From the NCBI GenBank assembly GCA_963931925.1, contig OZ007575.1, positions 41,793,612-41,857,611 on the forward strand: a DNA stretch of 64,000 nucleotides. Direction: 5' to 3'. Below the pieces are notes generated by a model. That model was not told the origin of the DNA. It worked only from the letters and a program-made list of their open reading frames with translations, and made no database searches. Below are positions 51,207 through 62,616 of the stretch, piece after piece. Numbering within the stretch: position 1 is the stretch's first letter; each line of letters opens with the position of its first letter. The position numbers and the translations under genes are program-made. The stretch comes from Onchidella celtica. Taxonomy: Eukaryota > Mollusca > Gastropoda > Systellommatophora > Onchidiidae.

Positions 51207-52412
51207 TGCCGTGCTAGGTCACGCATTGTTTATTACATGGCATCATTGATTTTAGCCAGTGCAAACGTCCTTGAACTATTCCCGTGGACAGTTTGTTTTT
51301 GTAACGCTTTTCTTAGAGATGGAAAGAAAGTGGGTCAGGATAGAACGAATGGATAAATTAACAGTGACGATGCAGTTTTCGACCCCGTGGTTTGGGTGTA
51401 CTTTAACAGGGAAAGACGGGGCGAATAAGGAGTGAAGAAATTCGTACATAAAACGTTTAGGGTGTAGGGACTTTGCGAAAGGTTTTGACATCCTAGGTCT
51501 GACTTTGTCTGTTACTATTAATAGAATCTATTGGCGCTGCGAGCGGAGCTCGAAGTGGATGCACCTATCAAATTGGAGCAGTCACGTGGACTTGCAGGAG
51601 ATAAGCGAAGCCATCTTGAGATTTGGGCACTTCCATGTAGATCTTCCAGCTACGAAGGTCGTCGGCTAGAGGTTCAGCCAGAGAGAACCAACAGACTGTT
51701 AAGTCATGTCTATGTCCTGGATAGACAATGAAAATAATCCACAGCTATTTTCTCCAGTTCCCTGAAATCGTTTCAGGGAACCAATCGTAAGTTTCATCAC
51801 AATGATTCGAGATGATGTGAATCTGACCCTAACTTTCCAGTAGAAGTGCGACCAAAGGAATGCAAGACCATAAAGTTTTACTTGCAATTAAGATCTAGAA
51901 AGAGTGACTGATATACACATTTGTAAATTGTAATTGATGTGTCTGGATGAGGCTGGGGATTGCCAGCCCATCCTAGAACAGATCTAGATCTATCTTAACT
52001 ACGTCAGTGTGTCTTGACGGTTTGATCCTTTATAAGCAGTTAAATGAGTTAATATTGTCGTCTGAGACATAAGTAGAGTCTATATTATTTGTGAGATAGT
52101 AGGCAGTCTATATTTCTGAAGATAAATAATTGCTAGGTACACTGTGAATGAATCAGAATGATATAGAGCTTCAGATCTCTTAAGACTCTAGAGGAGATTG
52201 ATAGTTATGTATTTTAGTATTTTCATTTGATGCTGCTGATGTTGTCTTTTAATATGTAAACGATAGACGAAATTGTTAGGAATTTAAGTAATAAATTTGT
52301 GGCCCTACAAGGTCCTTGATATAACCTACTCGAAATTGTTATTAGTGTATGTGGCATGGTATGGCAGAGTAATTTCTAAACCCTCTCGATATTTATTAAA
52401 AATGCAGTCGAA
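51207..52412 (+). repeat. Diverged 1.2-kb direct repeat, unit 2 (structured, non-coding)
   Basis: Begins TGCCGTGCTAGGTCACG, 3390 bp from unit 1, same orientation. It keeps all the conserved blocks listed for unit 1, including GATGCTGCTGATGTTGTC at 52229-52246. The TATAAAAG of unit 1 is replaced by GATAAGCG here. Confidence 0.85.
51671..51781 (+). ncRNA. Candidate structured RNA segment, unit 2 (three hairpins, then GTAAG)
   Basis: Hairpin 1: GGTTC 51671-51675 with GAACC 51685-51689. Hairpin 2: TCA-TGTCTAT 51704-51713 with ATAGACA-(A)-TGA 51721-51731. Hairpin 3: GTTCCCTGAAA 51757-51767 with TTTCAGGGAAC 51771-51781. CGTAAG follows at 51786-51791. Same order and similar spacing as unit 1. Confidence 0.4.
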
Positions 52413-52675
52413 CACGTAAATTGATAATTAACCATCCCCGTAAAACACGAGCACAGTAATCCCCATCTGTAACACCATTCTTTGAACTCGTAACACTCGA
52501 GGACCCAGCTCGTAACAGTATGAAAACATCTCTTTGCCTCTATGGCGATGAGAAGCGTAGCGGAAAGGGTGCTGTGGACAAGTACCCAAAAGCAAAGACT
52601 GTTGTACGTCATTGTCTGTAAAAAGAACGAAGCAGAGCGAATGCTGTGGACCAGAGCTGTTGTAGGCGGACCAAA

Positions 52676-52946
52676 TGTCGCGCGGCCAGGTGAAATGAGT
52701 CGGTGGTGAACATTTTCAGATATTGAGATATATAAACAGATTCCTTTATCAGGTATTTCATTAGAAAGCGTCGAAAAAAGTGTCCAGTTGTTGCATGATG
52801 CCTTTATTTTATGATAGAAAAATGGCTAAAATGCATGTTTATGTGAAAACGAAAATTCGATATATTTCGACCCACAATCACTAAAGTTCGATTTTCTCAA
52901 TAAGACATCTTTTGATACCCGACTCATTTCACGTGGCAGCGCGACA
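52676..52946. mobile_element. Inverted-repeat MITE (271 bp)
   Basis: The left end TGTCGCGCGGCCAGGTGAAA (then TGAGTCGG) faces the right end CCGACTCATT followed by TCACGTGGCAGCGCGACA, about 28 bp with few mismatches. The interior is AT-rich and non-coding. I could not define a target-site duplication, so the superfamily is open. Confidence 0.8.
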
Positions 52947-53499
52947 AATATCTAAGGACTAAAAGTACCACTAAACAATTTAAGTGACTTTACCCCAGCC
53001 AACCCTAGGGAAATCTGATGCAAAGAGTCGACGTCAAGTTAGCACATAGGAATGACATTGTTCCCAGGCAGATCCATGCATTACGACATTTGCCCCGACG
53101 TTGATTTGATGTTGGAAATCTGCCCCTACAATGATCCTACCAATCTCACGGAAAATCTATGTTGGATTGACGTAGAGTTGCTGGCTGGGATTCTTCTTGT
53201 TGCTCTCCTGTTCTGACCCCCATCTCGTCCATACAGACGCAAACTACCTAACTTGTTTGCACTTAAGCAATAGATGCGATGTTTTCTCGACGCTGTACCT
53301 AATCTCTCTTACCATCATAGTACATACACCTATGCTACAGTGTAGATTTATGCCACATCAAGAATGTGCACCATTGCATTCTCTCCTCGGCAGATGGCTT
53401 CTGTTATTGTGTTGCAAATGGCAACCAGAGAGATTGTGGGCTCAGATCCAAGACGGTCTCAAGCCATTACATAGCTAGACATTATCAAGTTCAGGTCTT

Positions 53500-53545
53500 C
53501 TCAAACTGTGGGACGCGGATGCTTACAGTGGTCTAAAGTTCCCGT
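53500..53545 (+). mobile_element. hAT-like relic end
   Basis: GGTCTTCTCAAACTGTGGGACGCG resembles the CAGTGGTTCTCAAACTGTGGGGCGCG end of several hAT elements (family knowledge). No opposite end was identified. Confidence 0.3.
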
Positions 53546-53790
53546 GAAGTGTGTGCCAATATAATGGGGGTTGGAGAGGGGGGGGGGAGGATGATATCTG
53601 TGTGCTAATGTGTGTGTGTCCATGTTTGACACATGTGTGTGTGTGTGTGTCCATGTTTGACACACACACACATACACATTCAGAAGGACAGACAGAAAGA
53701 GAACGCGATATATACAAGAAGAGAGAGAGAGAGTGGGGGTAGGGGTGGGGGAATAGAACGGAATGAAGAAAAAGAAAGAAACACAGAGAT

Positions 53791-53798
53791 ACAAAGAC

Positions 53799-53855
<57 letters not shown>
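53791..53855. repeat. GA microsatellite, with GT repeats just before
   Basis: (GA)n with one interruption. At 53613-53672 a GTGTGTGTCCATGTTTGACACA module is present twice, flanked by GT and CA runs. Confidence 0.95.
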
Positions 53856-53858
<3 letters not shown>

Positions 53859-54180
53859 AATAAAAGGAGGCAGACTTTTACTTCATTATGTAAGTCTGTG
53901 TATGGTTAAGCATTTCTTTGCATTTCTCCTCTGTTTCAGTAACTGAGATTGTCGGTTCTGTCTGTAGCTTTAATAATATAAAAACCGTCCATTCAAACAC
54001 GCATGTTTCCTATGCATTTTAAACGTGAATAGTTTCTGTTCATATAATCTGTTGATATCGAGAATGCATACAGAGTTAAGCGCTCAGGCAAACAGGATTG
54101 CAGGCAGGTAGACAGACAGACAAGGAGCAGTCAGGCAGACAGACAAACAGGTCCATGACATTAGATTTTAAAACAGCTTA

Positions 54181-54184
54181 TCTC

Positions 54185-54278
<94 letters not shown>

Positions 54279-54300
54279 CATCTAGCTATCTATCCATCTG
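54181..54300. repeat. (TATC)n microsatellite
   Basis: About 27 units, with CCATC and TAGC substitutions at the end. A CAGACAGACA run lies about 70 bases upstream. Confidence 0.97.
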
Positions 54301-54677
54301 TCTTTGTGGATTTTGTCACCATGATTGGGCAGTCATTCAACCATAACTTTATCATCCAGTGAGAAGTTTGAGGCCCACTGAATACTTGCACACCACTGGA
54401 AACAGTTTACTGCAAACGAAATTAAGTAAAAAATACATGTTCGTCATTTATCTCCAATACTGTAAGTCTTTGTGTAGAAAAGCAATAACTGCGCTCATCC
54501 TCTGGTGTAGAGAAAGACAACTTTTTATGTTGAGAGATAAGACGGCCAGATTTTCCATGATTTCGTACATGTTACGGGACATTCATAGGGATTTCAAACG
54601 CTGACGTCATTGGAAAGGTTACACCGGCCTAGGAAATGATAATTATGAGAACTGGTCTAGAGTATCAGAGCATGATC

Positions 54678-54757
54678 TTAGCTTTTGTTTATTCCAACTC
54701 CGCTCTTTGCACAACTGAGAAATTCGACGTTAAATGTCTGCGGCTTTAGCATTATAT
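54678..54757 (+). mobile_element. MITE family A, copy 2 (truncated)
   Basis: Begins TTAGCTTTTGTTTATTCCAA and keeps GAGAAATTCGACGTTAAATG and CGGCTTTAGCATTAT, then stops where an AAT/TTGTACAGCGCC repeat begins. The second half is missing. Confidence 0.8.
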
Positions 54758-56135
54758 AATGTAATAATTAGCTTGTACAGCGCCGTAATCCACACAAAAA
54801 CGATGTGCTCCAAGGCGCTGGACTAAAATGAAAAAACAGGATTAACTTAATATCAATTCATTATGCTCCCCTCACACACATTAACAAACACTTGATCTAC
54901 CTTCATGCTCAAACCTCTGAGACCAAAACGGGACGTCATTCAGTTTCAAAGAAACCAGTCCTAAACAATTCAGTTTTTGGGCCTATTTTTAAATGTGATG
55001 ATGTTTTCACTTTTCCTGGTGTCAACGCTGATGTTGTTCCACAATTTAGGCCCACAAATAGAAAAAGCCTTTTCACCAAGTCTGACTGTGGGTGTCTCAA
55101 GAAGGAGTCCAGTCCAACTTAAGTAATTTTTTTAGCGCTTAATTCATTTAATCTCCTGATAAAGAGCGCCAGCAGTAACACGCCTTTACTTCTCTGAAGG
55201 ACCAACAACTACCAAGTGGCCATTTAGTGTTCTGTTATTCATTGTGGCATATTTTTTTTTCAAATTTATTGTACCAAATCTTTCTTTTTTTAAAACCTGA
55301 GGATGTCCTTTGTGACCAGAAAGATGGTTTTATCTTTCCCTCATTTCTAGTTCAAATAAAATTTATTGAGTTTCTTTCTCGTTCCTTCCTAACTCGGGGC
55401 TTTGCGATAAACATCTATTTTTCTTTTTTTTTCCGAGGCCTCTGCATCTGCTTTTCTCATCTCTGAGATGGCCTACTTGTGCTGAAAAGAGACGAATACT
55501 CCAAACGCCCATTCCAGCTTTTTTACGAACTTCATTAAGACACGAGTAGCTGAAAAGTAACAGCGGATTTTCATTATTTAGAGCTGGTGGTTGGTGTGGG
55601 CTTCTGGTACTGGTAGGGTCTCTTTCTGTTCTATCGTTCTGTTATATTGTCTATCGTCTTGCTTTTTTCCTAGCACAATGTGACTGTTATTATGGTGCCT
55701 ACCTTTCTCCAAACTCAAACTCGAACTCATTATATAGTCACGTAAAGTGGCAGATGATCTTGAAAAACCTGGACCTTGGTGTTCCAAATTCAGGGCATCA
55801 CCCAAAATGTCCATGCAAGGTGTCGATCATTCACTCACGCTAAGATGTCTGACGTGCCGAGCAATATCTTGGTGATGACGCAAGTGTGAGTAGAAGGAAC
55901 GCACGGAAACATCTGGGAGTTCTCACACAAGAGAAAGGATCACAGAAATATTTCTTTGCAGCATTTACCATGGACCATAATGGTATAAGACTGCAAAGAG
56001 TATAGCTGAACCAGTGTCCATAAAAAGGGGCCCCTACAATCAATGACAAAATTAACATTTTATTTTAAGGTTTATTTTTGCTTATATTTTAAATCATATT
56101 TATTATATATGAAAAAAAAAAACAGAGAGATATTC

Positions 56136-56640
56136 CTGGACCGCGAACTGCCAATGTCCCTTAAGGGACAAGTATTCAACCAGTGCACTATTCCAACGAT
56201 TACCTTTGGTTGCCAAACACGGTCGATAACAAAACAACTTACAAACAAGTTAAGAACTACCCAGAGGGCAATGGGAAAAGGAATGCTGAACATCAGACTA
56301 CAAGATAAAATTCCCCAAGCTGAAATACGCAAACAAACAAAGCTAACGGACATAGTAAAATTGATGCTACAACGAAAGTGGAACTGGGCCGGACATGTGG
56401 AAAGGATGAATGACAATAGATGGACAAAACGCAGTACTGAATGGCAACCATAGACAGGAAAAAGGAAATGAGGCCGACCAGGAAGAAGATGGCAGGGTGA
56501 TATTAAAAAAGAGGGGGGGGTGGGGGGGGGGTTCGGGAACAACATGGATGAGGAAGACATCAGACAGAAAGGAATAGAAGTCATTGTCGGAGGGCTACAT
56601 CCTACAGTGGATGGACAATGCCTTGGTGAAAGGTGAAAAT
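56136..56640 (+). pseudogene. RTE/BovB-like non-LTR retrotransposon relic
   Basis: In frame: LPMSLKGQVFNQCTIPTI, TFGCQTRSITKQLTNKL, RAMGKGMLNIRLQDKI, then KWNWAGHVERMNDNRWTKR and STEWQP, followed by stops at 56451 and 56487 but continuing TGKRK, GRPGRRWQGDI. These are the usual C-terminal motifs of RTE-type reverse transcriptases (family knowledge). A poly-G run (56511-56531) interrupts it, and a diverged end (about 56570-56640) can still be followed in a shifted frame. It is a dead 3' fragment, of a different lineage from 26706-27715. Confidence 0.8.
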
Positions 56641-56924
56641 ATAGTATATGGGGGCAACACAATGTTTTAAGGGCTTAGGTCCTGTAAAGGTCTGAATCTG
56701 GCCCGGGGTGGGGGGGGGTGGGGGGGGGGAGGAGAGGGTTCTACAGGTTCTCAGTCAGCAACCCCTCGGAAACCCCGACGCTTAGGATTGGCGTCAAATG
56801 TGCATATAGGAATGACCCGCAGTGTGGGCTGTGAGAAGTGTTTTAGTGTGATGCATAATAATTCGGGGCGGTGAGCCACCAGTGTGGGGCCTACGCCAGC
56901 CTTGGTCTGGCTTACCCTTTAGCC

Positions 56925-57075
56925 TGGTCAGACAGAGTCAGCTGCTGGCGGACAAGAAGTGCACACCATAATTTCCTATAGTTTGTCAGTAAATCCGTGA
57001 AGACCCTATCATACTAAGCCAGGTCAGACATAGCCAGCTTCTGCCATTATTTCTTGGGTGTACTTTATGCTGGCA
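56925..57075 (+). repeat. Dispersed repeat, partner of 7712-7885
   Basis: AGCCTGGTCAGACAGAGTCA, GACAAGAAGTGCACACCATA, ATTTCCTATAGTTT, AGACCCTATCATACTAAGCC, TATTTCTTGGGTGTAC. Overlaps the small inverted-repeat element at 57007-57110. Confidence 0.78.
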
Positions 57076-57110
57076 GCATGTGATTGCGTCTGACTGGGCT
57101 TAGTATGATA
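57007..57110. mobile_element. Small inverted-repeat element (104 bp)
   Basis: TATCATACTAAGCC at the left faces GGCTTAGTATGATA at the right, and the match continues inward through GGTCAGAC / GTCTGAC. CCC flanks both sides. Non-coding. Confidence 0.8.
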
Positions 57111-58685
57111 CCCTCCTAAAAGAGCAAATAAGGCTGTGAAGGAAAAACAACACAGTGAACAAATTGCCCAGAAACTGGCATACAGATAGATCAATAAACA
57201 AATGCATACGATGTGTTTCAGAAGAGCATTATTCCATTATACTGTTAACTGTGTGTTTGGCAGAGGTGTGCTCTTTGCGAGGTACAGGTAAAGTTATACT
57301 CGAAAGGTGAAACAGCGGGGGCGATGAAAGGGGGCATTCAAGGTTGAGTTACAGCGTTGTTGGCTCTGGTGAACCATCTCTCTTTTACGTCAAGACGGTG
57401 TTTAAGTAAGGCTTTGCATGCTGAGCTGAGTAACTTTTGACCTTTGACGTTTGACGAACAAATCATCCCCTTAGGAGGGCAAGGTTCTAACTCCCTTTCT
57501 TCAACTTTTGAGAAACTGATGATTGAAGTTTCATGTGGTGATAGCGTTTGGTGATAAGACTTTTTTTCTATCCAGTAATACATACAAACTACACACCGAA
57601 TCCGCTTGATATTTTCACAAACAATGGAGACGGCCTTTAGAGGTAGTGTGTAGTGTGTATAAAAACCTCTCTGAGACAAAATCAGGTTCTGGCGAAAGAA
57701 AAGGACGTAATGATATAATAAACATCGTATCTCATACATTTTCTTCTGTAAAAGAAAAAAGAAGAAGAAGAAGAAAAAGCATTGGAAAAGCTCAGGCGCC
57801 CACCAGCCGATTCTCATTGGTTGATTAGTTGGATGGTGACGCCACAACATCGACTTTCGGTGAGACTTCCTGCACCAGCCACCTACTTGGGTCTCGTTGA
57901 GTCTCAGGGCTATGACGTCACCATTCAACTAGTGAGCCTGTCAGCATCGGCTTATCCGAGTCTTGACCGGAGCTGCGCTTGAGGACAAATCTGCCACTGA
58001 AAATGTTGATTAGAACTATATCATATGACTGCAAAACACAACAACAACAACAACAACAACAAAAACACCAAAAGAAAACAAAAAAAAACAAAAACAGAAT
58101 TATAATAAGAATTACTCAATTGCATTTAGTAACACTTATTGTAAATAATAATATAGTAAGTATTTAATCAGTCTAAATATGGGTTCTGTGCCCACTTTGT
58201 AGCTTACCAAGGAGGCATTTGACCCAGATGGTCTTATTACAAATGTGCTTTTTGTTGGGTGTGTATGTGTGTGTCCGTGGGCGGGGGGGGGGCGGGGGGA
58301 GGGGGCTTACTGCTAGGCGACGACGATCACTAATGTTGCACAGGATAAGCTTCCTCACAGCGGAAACAATAACTGGGCCCCCACATTTTTACATTTGTCA
58401 CATCGAGCAATGGCTGTTACTAAATACATTATTTTAAACTTACAAGAAGGATTACAAGATCCGGAAAAAGCCTGAAATGTCACATTTACCGCAGAATTTA
58501 ACTTCCAGGCCCACATCGAAGGGCAAGAATTTCCTCAAAGTAATTAGGGAACACCTGTGCCGAGCAACTGCAGAACAATTTTCTTTAATGATTTAAGATG
58601 CAAGGACAACATTCCAAGTAGTTGGCCATCAAAATCGTCTGGTGGACGCCTAGACTGGGAGTATGAAAGAAAATTTGTAAAACAT
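57111..58685. other. No gene identified
   Basis: The minus-strand ORF at 57338-57928 (196 codons) is the longest open frame near here, but it contains a poly-Phe run from a GAA tract (57750-57780) and has no recognisable domain. A (CAA)n run lies at 58040-58063 and a G-rich run at 58278-58304. Confidence 0.5.
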
Positions 58686-58940
58686 CTAATTGATGAGCAT
58701 TTTTCCCAATCTGAATAGGTCAAATTTAACATGAGTTATGGCCATAGATAGCCATTTAAAATTAGTGTAAGACAGGGTATAAGTGTACAGTTAAAACTTC
58801 GGACAAAGACGAGACATAGCAAGTTTTAACTGAACACTTACGCCGTGTCTTACACTAATTTTGAATAACTATCTGAAAGGGACCATAACTCATGAAAAAT
58901 TTGACTTACCCAGATTTGGAAAAATGCTGTTCAATTGTAG
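58686..58940. mobile_element. Foldback element with near-complete arms (255 bp)
   Basis: Left arm 58686-58799 and right arm 58821-58940 are inverted copies with few differences: AATTAGTGTAAGACAGGGTA faces CGCCGTGTCTTACACTAATT, AACATGAGTTATGG faces CCATAACTCATG, GAGCATTTTTCC faces GGAAAAATGCT. The loop is about 21 bases. The arms make up over 90 percent of the element. It is either a MITE or a hairpin-RNA source. Confidence 0.88.
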
Positions 58941-61934
58941 TCAGAATCGGGTGATGCCACGGTGTTTAATCAAATTACCAGCACACATCCCGATAAACAA
59001 ACAAGTCTGTTTGATTACACGCTGAGGGTGTTTCATCGTGGATTGTCTATACAACACGTAAACACAATCATTAGCACTAGCATACAACCACCGCAGTGCC
59101 TACAGAGCCAAGTGCTTGTGTTATGAATTCGGAATCCTGAATTCATGTCATTTTCACGAAATCTCGGGGTCGAAGTGATACTATCATTACGAGCGAGAGG
59201 ACGAACATGTCAGCATTAGGGACTTGATGACTGCGTGACCAACTGTTATGAAACTTTGTGTCCTGCCTTAATTTTCAACGATAAATTATGTGGACACCTT
59301 CATATTGGACAACAGTTTGTCTTTAATCTTATTTATTTAGAGTTTTTTGTTTTGTTTTGGTTTTTTGTTGTTTTTTTTTATCGAAAAAGAGAGATCCATT
59401 TTTTGCCGGGTACAATCGAAAAGTGTGATTGATAATTTCGTTTTTCACCCCTCTTTTCCCTTAGAGCAAAGAATTTGCACGATTTTTTTTGATTGGGTAA
59501 GATAGTTTTACATTAATAAAGAGTATAATATGAAACTATCTGATGTCTCAAAGGAAATCGTAAGGAAAGATGTTACAAACTGTGAAGCAAGGTATGGTGT
59601 AGAATATAAGTCGGAAATGTTCTCATAAACCAAGAAAAGCATCGAGGCTTTAGTCCTTGTTTGTTTCAACTCCGCGTTTGGCACAGTTGAGAAATTCGAC
59701 GTTAAACATTAAATGTGCCTTTAGTATTATGACGAGGAGTTAGAATAGATAGGAACTGTGAAACAGCTTGATAAGGGCCACAACACATTTGTTATACCTC
59801 TGCTATTCGTTAAAAGATCTCCAGTTTTTCAGAAAATGGAGATAGAACGAACAAGAACTAAGTTGACGGCATGACTCACTGCAAAATGATGGCCACAGGT
59901 TGAAAAAAGAAAAGCGAAAGAGGTGAAAGTGGATCAGAGGAATGATGACGAAGAGGAAATGTAACAACACTGTGGAAGCGCGGAGGAAAACCCAGAATGA
60001 AGCCGGTATACTATTAATAGCTACCCAAATTACACGGAAATTCAAGTTAAGACCTGGGGCACATGGGCCTACAAGAACAGGTAGACAAATTCTTAGACAA
60101 GTGAAAGACTCAGTCTCAGAGGGGTGGGCTTTTTTTTTTCAGAACACAGAGATTGGCAAGATCGATACTCAAGGAGATTGTTAAGAAATTCCATGGATAC
60201 CAAGCGGTAATGGTGTATCGAACTCTGCGGGTGGAATTGTTAACATGATATTGATATGTTTAAAAGTAAAGAGTTGGAGTAGAAGAGAGGAGCATGCGCG
60301 CAGTGTTAGTTCATGTAAAACATATAAATGTCTGTCTTTAACCCCTTCCAGCCAAGCTTATGATTGTATAGGCTACGCCGGACACCTGCAGACTGGAGAA
60401 TCTCCATGTCTTTGAAAAAGCGACTTCTTTGTGCACCTGTAAATCAATATTGAGGACAAATCCTGAGAGGAAACAAAAACAAATGAAAGAAAACTCCGCA
60501 AATGAAATTTCATGATATGAAATCATCCACAAAATGTCTTTTTTCCCTTGGCATAATACTTCTTTATGCAATGGTGGCTTGTGAAGGTCAAATGAACAGT
60601 AGTGTTAATCATCTTGGTATTTTAGCTTAGTCTACATTAGGTGCAACATTGGAAGAATAGAGTAGATGAAGACTGTCCATTTGTAAGGAAAAATTCAACC
60701 CTCTATGAGCTGGTGAGATCATTTCTTAGATTTCTAGCCCTTTTTTTTTATTTCGTTCTATGAAGAACCAGTTGAACTAAACACAATGTTAATCTCTAAT
60801 GTAGTTTGGGATACCTTGAGGAGCGAATTGTCCATCGCCAGTCATACTGACTTGGCGAAGTAATTTCAACTGATTCAAAGATTATCACGAAAAGTGCAGG
60901 TTTGCGATAATATTGGAAAGCCTGTATTAAGGCTAGAGCGTCTTAACTACTGAACTTTCCTATTATCAAATCAGTTTAATCAAATAGTAGTAGGTAGTAG
61001 TGTAAAATTTAAAAAAAACCTGAAAATCTGTGGGTGGCAGAAGGGCTGGAAACAAAGTCACAATACGGCAAAAAGAACAAGAAAATGCAGATAAGTACTC
61101 ATATTTGTATAAAGTTCTACATTCTACATTTTGTTCAATATTTTCTATCCTGTTACATTTCCTTTTTTCTGGTGAAAATCAGTCGATCCAAAGCTTGATT
61201 TGTCTTCCCTTTGCGTTTTATTGTATATTTTCTTATTATTTCTTACGCAAGGCCTTGCTATATACAACTTTTTTCTTTTTTTTTTTTTGCCATATTTTGA
61301 CTCTCTACGGGAGTAACAGGTTCATGGCCTCAAAGAAGGAGACAACGTTCACTGTGGTTTCTCGAACTGACGCCGGCGAATCGCTTTTATGGCTATGTGA
61401 GAATGGTGGTATCGATATCCAGGAGTGTGTTCCATGGCTTGATTGAGAAAGGGAGAAACATGCCACGGTGGATATATGAAGAGCCCGGCTTGTTTATTGT
61501 ACCCAGTCCTGTCAGCTATGTTAACCTGTACTCACGCTGAACAGGTAAATCGACACACCTTGAAGGCTGGCTGAATGGGAGTGCACAGCTGTAGAAGTGT
61601 AACCTGAGATGGGTGCCATTCTGGGATGGAAGGCTCACTTCTAACATGACAATAAACTCGGAATTCTCAAAAGAAATTATTTAACATTTTAATATTCGCA
61701 AAATCCAAGAGCAGAGCCAAGCATCCCTATGTGTTTTCGGCGTAGATTTCAGTAGGATTCGTCTGAGTGCGGCAGGCACGGGTTCTGAATATCCAACCGA
61801 TGTCGGTGCGATGTCGTAACCGGCGGATCTGTATAGGAACGGTGTCATTCTTATGTGCAAACCTGACGTCACTCCTAAGAGGCGAATTTCCATAAGGTTT
61901 CTGGCTGGGCAGGTTTGCAACAAACACAGTACTT
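58941..61934. other. No gene identified; MITE copy 3 only
   Basis: Contains MITE family A copy 3 (59650-59861). At 61324-61446 a short plus-strand frame, MASKKETTFTVVSRTDAG to VPWLD, looks more protein-like than its surroundings but has no recognisable family. Confidence 0.45.
59650..59861 (+). mobile_element. MITE family A, copy 3
   Basis: TTAGTCCTTGTTTGTTTCAA at the left faces CGAACAAGAACTAA at the right, an inverted repeat of about 14 bp. The interior is full length and close to the family pattern. Confidence 0.88.
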
Positions 61935-62305
61935 CTCTAATAATAATAATAATAATGTATGGCATTTATATAGCGCATATCCATTTAAAATGCTCTATGC
62001 GCTTTACAGAAACAACATGTCAACCACAGAGCAGAATGGAGCTGCCTGCGAAGCGCTCAACACACTGCACTGCTTCTTTCTCTCTCCCTGTCTCGCTCAC
62101 TCTCTCTCTCTATCTCAGAGCAAATTGTAACGCAGCCTGTTAGGCGCAGTTCACAACTCAAATAATATTTGAATATTTATTAATAACAATATATATTTAA
62201 TAATGAATAATAATAAATTTTGTTGTTGCTGGTGGGGGAGGGGGGATGATATGGATAAATTTTAATCTATTAATCTCAATTTTCAGTTTTGCCCGGGCAG
62301 ATAGT
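61935..62305 (+). repeat. Dispersed ATATAGCGC-type repeat, copy 2
   Basis: Plus-strand counterpart of 997-1385: (AAT)n, GCATTTATATAGCGCATATCC, ATGCTCTATGCGCTTTACAG, CT tract, GTAACGCAGCCTGTTAGGCG, and TTTTGCCCGGGCAG at the end. Shorter relatives of its AAT/ATTTACATAGC/GCGCTTTA head occur near 6975-7060, 39355-39395 and 54755-54830. Confidence 0.8.
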
Positions 62306-62385
62306 CTATCTCTCAGATAGTCGGTTTCGGTCAATGCGTCGTTTTTCCACCAAGACCTGGACAAAGTCCCTACATTTCGCGATCG

Positions 62386-62616
62386 TAGTTCTTGTGTGTT
62401 TCAACTCCACTTTTTGCTCAATTGAGAAATCCGTAGTTAGACATTCGCGGCTTCAGGTATTATGAAAAAGAGTTAGAATAAATCGAAACTGTGTAACAAT
62501 GCCACAACGCATATCAAACAAAATAATGTCAAAGTGTGCATTTGTCATACCTCTTCTAAATACTAAAAAATCTCCGGATTTCTTCAGGAAATGGAGACGA
62601 AACAAACGGGAAATTA
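62386..62616 (+). mobile_element. MITE family A, copy 4
   Basis: TAGTTCTTGTGTGTTTCAA at the left; AAACAAACGGGAAATTA at the right. Keeps the family blocks in order, including AAGTGTGCATTTGT and GGAAATGGAGACGAAACAAA. Confidence 0.86.

Larger units (their letters stand above)
52947..56135. other. No gene identified; repeats and relics
   Basis: Besides the microsatellites, hAT-like relic and MITE copy 2, the part 55630-55810 resembles 11950-12110 (GCACAATGT, CTTTCTCCAAACTCAAA). The remainder is unassigned. Confidence 0.5.

Noticed and set aside
51531-51731. 66-codon ORF in unit 2 (MALRAELEVDAPIKLEQ)
   Set aside because: The corresponding stretch of unit 1 has no matching frame, while the hairpins there are conserved; coding is not supported.
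47817-52412. The two direct repeats as the LTRs of one retrotransposon
   Set aside because: They are too diverged for one insertion's LTR pair relative to the rest of the window, no primer binding site follows unit 1, no polypurine tract precedes unit 2, and the 2-kb interior has no gag or pol remnant.
57338-57928. 196-codon minus-strand ORF
   Set aside because: Includes a poly-Phe run from a GAA tract, no recognisable motif, and no promoter or splice evidence.
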